From Actinomycetota bacterium (GTDB lineage Bacteria; Actinomycetota; Acidimicrobiia; Acidimicrobiales; AC-14): a stretch of 11,098 bases of DNA. Shown piece by piece: positions 5,838-11,098 of this stretch (position 1 is the stretch's first letter; the number at the start of each line of letters is the position of its first letter). The position numbers and the translations under genes were made by a program. The stretch is from assembly GCA_020200615.1 (NCBI GenBank), contig JAIVIH010000007.1, positions 1 through 11,098 on the forward strand, read 5' to 3'. The notes below the pieces were generated by a model. It did not search any database. It was not told the origin of the DNA and worked only from the letters and a program-made list of their open reading frames with translations.

Positions 5838-5842
5838 GCCGC

Positions 5843-6157
5843 TCAGGCCTGCTGGATCTTGATCTCGATGTCGACACCGGCGGGAAGGTCGAGTCGCTGG
5901 AGCGAGTCGACCGTCTTGGGGCTGGGCTCGAGGATGTCCAGCAGACGCTTGTGAATCCGCATCTCGAAGTGCTCGCGCGAGTCCTTGTCCTTGTGCGGCG
6001 ACCGGATCACCGTCCAGCGGTGGGTCTCCGTGGGCAGGGGCACAGGACCTCGCACCTTGGCCTGGGTGCGTACGACCGTCTCCACGATCTTCTTGGTGGA
6101 CTGGTCGACGATCTCGTGGTCGTACGCCTTGAGCCGGATGCGGATCTTTTGGGCCAT
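5843..6157 (-). CDS. rpsJ: 30S ribosomal protein S10
   Basis: Small-subunit head protein, also the NusE antitermination factor in E. coli. It begins [20 protein letters not shown] and contains [20 protein letters not shown] and [20 protein letters not shown], all S10 hallmarks. It is 104 residues, close to the usual 101-105. It starts 5 bp after tuf, so it belongs to the str transcript. Instead of rplC, the next minus-strand gene 5 bp downstream is the Rieske gene. Confidence 0.98.
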   Translation of the reverse strand: MAQKIRIRLKAYDHEIVDQSTKKIVETVVRTQAKVRGPVPLPTETHRWTVIRSPHKDKDSREHFEMRIHKRLLDILEPSPKTVDSLQRLDLPAGVDIEIKIQQA

Positions 6158-6162
6158 GTCTC

Positions 6163-7350
<1,188 letters not shown>

Positions 7351-7385
7351 GTTCTCCTCCCGGCGGCTCCCTGAACCCGCCTCCT

Positions 7386-7417
7386 CGCCGGAGATGGGGC
7401 CCCTGCCCCATCCGGCG
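7386..7417 (-). other. Hairpin in the fusA-tuf gap
   Basis: The inverted repeat ATGGGGC (7394-7400) / GCCCCAT (7405-7411) is extended by CGCCGG (7386-7391) / CCGGCG (7412-7417). The 13-bp stem has a 2-nt bulge and a 4-nt loop. No U-run follows on the minus strand, so it is not a standard intrinsic terminator. It may act as an RNA processing, stabilising or attenuating structure that lets tuf be expressed differently from fusA; this is inference. Confidence 0.45.
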
Positions 7418-7465
7418 CCGTGCGGATCACGGCTCCCAAGCTCCACTTGTCGATCTTCGGTCCGC

Positions 7466-9562
<2,097 letters not shown>

Positions 9563-9613
9563 TGATCTCTCTGTTCACGGTTTGAGGGTGCGTTTGCGGC
9601 CCGGACGCCGGAC

Positions 9614-9629
9614 ACCGCCACAGGGCGGT
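9614..9629 (-). other. Short hairpin in the fusA leader
   Basis: ACCGCC (9614-9619) and GGCGGT (9624-9629) form a perfect 6-bp stem with a 4-nt loop, 50-70 nt before the fusA start. It is one of several structures in the rpsG-fusA gap and no function is assigned. Confidence 0.3.
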
Positions 9630-9683
9630 CCCGCCGGCTGGCGCCCCACGCCGAAGCGAAGCGAGGCCCCAGATGGGGGGAGC

Positions 9684-9714
9684 TAGAGGGGGGAAGGTTC
9701 CCTTCCCCCCTCTA
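9684..9714 (-). other. Perfect 14-bp hairpin starting at the rpsG stop codon
   Basis: TAGAGGGGGGAAGG (9684-9697) and its exact reverse complement CCTTCCCCCCTCTA (9701-9714) flank a 3-nt loop. On the minus strand the first arm begins with the TAG stop of rpsG itself (9714-9712). No T-run follows, so it is not a textbook intrinsic terminator. It could be a partial terminator, an RNA 3'-end stabiliser, or a structure controlling fusA. Confidence 0.55.
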
Positions 9715-10182
9715 CCAGCGGTAGTGGGCGAACGCCTTGTTCGACTCGGCCATCTTGTGCACGTCGTCCCGGCGCTTCACCGTGGAACCCGTGGCGTTCA
9801 TGGCGTCCATCAGCTCGCCGGCCAGCCGCTCGGCCATGCTGCGCTCACGGCGCTGGCGCGAGTACCCGACCAGCCACCGGATGGCCAGCGTCGTCGCCCG
9901 CCGGGGACGGACCTCCACCGGAACCTGATAGGTGGCGCCGCCGACCCGGCGGCTTTTCACCTCGAGCTGGGGCTTTACGTTCTCGACCGCTCGCTTGAGG
10001 CTGGCCAGGGGCTCCTGGCCCGTGCGCTCCTGAACGATCTCGAGGGCCTTGTACACGGTGCGCTCGGCCACGCTGCGCTTGCCCCGCTGCAGGATCTTGT
10101 TGACGACCTGGGTGACGAGGACCGACCGGTAGATCGGGTCGGGCATGAGCTCGCGCCGCGGCGGCGGACCTTTCCGGGGCAT
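9712..10182 (-). CDS. rpsG: 30S ribosomal protein S7
   Basis: Primary rRNA-binding protein of the small-subunit head, at the E site; in E. coli it also regulates the str operon. It begins [20 protein letters not shown] and contains [37 protein letters not shown] and [17 protein letters not shown]. It is 156 residues, the standard length. GGAGG (minus strand, 10193-10189) lies 6 nt before the ATG at 10182. The frame stays open further upstream to a GTG at 10293, but that region does not resemble S7. The stop codon is the first base pair set of a perfect hairpin. Confidence 0.97.
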   Translation of the reverse strand: MPRKGPPPRRELMPDPIYRSVLVTQVVNKILQRGKRSVAERTVYKALEIVQERTGQEPLASLKRAVENVKPQLEVKSRRVGGATYQVPVEVRPRRATTLAIRWLVGYSRQRRERSMAERLAGELMDAMNATGSTVKRRDDVHKMAESNKAFAHYRW

Positions 10183-10183
10183 G

Positions 10184-10333
10184 TCAGTCCTCCATCCGGA
10201 TGGCTGCGCTCGCGCCCGAAGGGCGCCCCGCCGGCTGCCCGGCGACAAGGAAACGGCGGAGGGCGATCCGGCTCCGCCCGCCGCCCGGAGCACGATCGAG
10301 CTCGCCGAGGAAGCTCTGCTTGCGAGGCGACAT
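10184..10333 (-). CDS. Candidate small protein of 49 residues between rpsL and rpsG
   Basis: An open frame starts with ATG 2 bp after the rpsL stop (TAGCGATG) and ends with TGA one base before the rpsG start (TGACATG), so it fills the gap exactly. AAGGAAGG, within the end of rpsL, lies 6 nt before its ATG, a better Shine-Dalgarno than rpsL itself shows. The product begins [20 protein letters not shown] and ends ASAAIRMED. It is basic, Gly/Arg/Ala-rich, and has no signal or membrane segment. I do not recognise it. It could be a real small protein or a coupling leader for rpsG. In such GC-rich DNA, 49 open codons can also arise by chance. Confidence 0.4.
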   Translation of the reverse strand: MSPRKQSFLGELDRAPGGGRSRIALRRFLVAGQPAGRPSGASAAIRMED

Positions 10334-10335
10334 CG

Positions 10336-10707
10336 CTAGCCTTCCTTCTTGGCGCCGTAGCGGCTGCGGGCCTGCTTGCGGTCGCGGACCCCGGAGGCGT
10401 CGAGGACGCCTCGGATGATCTTGTACCGAACCCCCGGCAGGTCCTTCACCCGGCCTCCACGCACGAGCACGATGGAGTGCTCCTGCAGGTTGTGGCCGAC
10501 GCCGGGGATGTAGGCCGTGACCTCCTGGCCGGTCGTCAGCCGCACCCGGGCCACCTTGCGGAGGGCCGAGTTCGGCTTCTTGGGCGTGTGGGTGTAAACG
10601 CGCGTGCAGACGCCGCGGCGCTGGGGAGCGCCCCGGAGGGCCGGAGTCTTGGTCTTGGTGACCTTGGACTCGCGGCCTTTACGAACCAGCTGAGCAATGG
10701 TGGGCAT
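10336..10707 (-). CDS. rpsL: 30S ribosomal protein S12
   Basis: Small-subunit decoding-site protein, 123 residues, normal length. It begins [15 protein letters not shown] and carries [20 protein letters not shown] and [20 protein letters not shown], followed by [11 protein letters not shown]. Lys43 and Lys88, the classic sites of streptomycin-resistance changes, are wild-type. Asp89, the residue methylthiolated by RimO in E. coli, is also present. The start at 10707 is set by homology; the frame extends six codons further to a TTG, and no Shine-Dalgarno sequence is visible. It is the first gene of the str cluster, 114 bp after the TPR gene. Confidence 0.98.
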   Translation of the reverse strand: MPTIAQLVRKGRESKVTKTKTPALRGAPQRRGVCTRVYTHTPKKPNSALRKVARVRLTTGQEVTAYIPGVGHNLQEHSIVLVRGGRVKDLPGVRYKIIRGVLDASGVRDRKQARSRYGAKKEG

Positions 10708-10754
10708 AGGTGCGTGCAGTGCCAATCTGGCGCGAAGTCATGCGCCGACGACAC

Positions 10755-10760
10755 ATCGTA
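10755..10760 (-). promoter_or_regulatory. Candidate -10 box for the str operon
   Basis: On the minus strand this reads TACGAT (pattern TANNNT), about 50 nt before the rpsL start. TTCGGC lies 18 bp upstream as a poor -35 element, which would give a leader of about 40 nt. A promoter is expected in 10708-10821 because rpsL heads the cluster, but the exact site is uncertain. Confidence 0.25.
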
Positions 10761-10778
10761 GCCGGTGCCAAACCGGTC

Positions 10779-10800
10779 GCCGAATGAGGGAGCCCTCGGC
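10779..10800 (-). terminator. Possible terminator hairpin after the TPR gene
   Basis: On the minus strand GCCGAGGG and CCC-TCAT-TCGGC can pair as an imperfect stem about 20 nt after the TPR stop codon. Only a short TTT occurs further on (in ACCGGTTTGG). It is weak as an intrinsic terminator, and it overlaps the place where the rpsL promoter -35 would lie. Confidence 0.25.
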
Positions 10801-10821
10801 CCAGTGCCGTGCCGGCCGGTT

Positions 10822-11098
10822 CTAAGTCGCTTGGGAGGCGCTCGCCGGGCCATCGCCGACCATGGCGCTCGCCTCTGCACTCGCCGCCGACGCCAGGTCG
10901 GGACGGCCGACGACATCGAAGATCCGAGCGGCGTCCTCCAGCACCGACCCAGCCGTCGCTGCGCCGAGGGCGTGCAAGGCGCGGCCATACCGCTGAAGGG
11001 CGTTGGCCTCGCCGAGCCGGTCGCCGATCTCGCGGGCGATGGCCAGGGCCTGGCGGTAGAGGTCGGCGGCCTCGTCGTAGCGGGCCTGCATGCGGGCG
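10822..11098 (-). CDS. TPR-repeat protein, C-terminal end (partial, runs off right edge)
   Basis: The last 91 codons of a protein whose start is outside the window. It shows a tetratricopeptide helix pair, YDEAADLYRQALAIAREIGD then RLGEANALQRYGRALHALGA. This is the pattern common in the C-terminal TPR arrays of actinobacterial regulators and NB-ARC/AfsR-like ATPases. A second, looser helical repeat follows (LEDAARIFDVVGRPDLASAA), and the tail is Ala/Ser-rich (DGPASASQAT). The reading frame is open to the last base, and an internal ATG at 11091 is unlikely to be the true start because it lies inside a TPR. Its function cannot be told from this fragment, and it is not part of the ribosomal cluster. 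Confidence 0.8.
   Translation of the reverse strand, partial: ARMQARYDEAADLYRQALAIAREIGDRLGEANALQRYGRALHALGAATAGSVLEDAARIFDVVGRPDLASAASAEASAMVGDGPASASQAT

Noticed and set aside
10183..10293. rpsG starting from the GTG at 10293
   Set aside because: The extra 37 codons do not resemble S7, whereas the ATG at 10182 has GGAGG and the standard MPRKG start.

Overview
The window is a GC-rich segment of a bacterial chromosome carrying the fused str-S10 ribosomal protein cluster, almost all of it on the minus strand. The organism is probably an actinobacterium. The L2 N-terminal start ([16 protein letters not shown]), the basic L2 C-terminus ([10 protein letters not shown]) and the long charged tails on S3 and L22 resemble class Acidimicrobiia best; that class assignment is made from remembered family sequences, not from a search.

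Reading along the minus strand (high to low coordinates): the C-terminal end of a TPR protein (10822-11098); the str genes rpsL, rpsG, fusA and tuf; rpsJ only 5 bp after tuf; a small Rieske [2Fe-2S] ferredoxin-like gene 5 bp after rpsJ; then an interruption by a plus-strand ComB-like (2-phosphosulfolactate phosphatase family) gene (4741-5487) and a 258-bp divergent intergenic region (4483-4740); then rplC, rplD, rplW, rplB, rpsS, rplV, rpsC and the first 50 codons of rplP, which runs off the left edge. Apart from the interruption this is the canonical order rpsL-rpsG-fusA-tuf-rpsJ-rplC-rplD-rplW-rplB-rpsS-rplV-rpsC-rplP.

The translation genes encode parts of both ribosomal subunits plus elongation factors Tu and G, and are packed with 1-13 bp gaps or 1-4 bp overlaps. 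Exceptions are structured gaps after rpsC, rpsG and fusA, and a 150-bp rpsL-rpsG gap that is filled exactly by a 49-codon open frame with a good Shine-Dalgarno sequence. The ComB-like gene splits S10 from L3, so rplC and everything after it probably use a promoter of their own in 4483-4740; a TATACT box and a strong leader hairpin are visible there.

Main points for follow-up: (1) rplB lacks about 36 codons and is frameshifted exactly at the edge of a perfect 18-bp palindrome, which is either an assembly/sequencing error or a real lesion in an essential gene; (2) a 30-bp GC-rich repeat occurs in tandem, in frame, inside the ComB-like gene and again just upstream of it; (3) the Rieske and ComB-like genes sit inside the S10 cluster, tail-to-tail with their stop codons sharing TTAA; (4) there is an undescribed small ORF between rpsL and rpsG. 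I saw no tRNA, rRNA, CRISPR array, insertion sequence or defence system.
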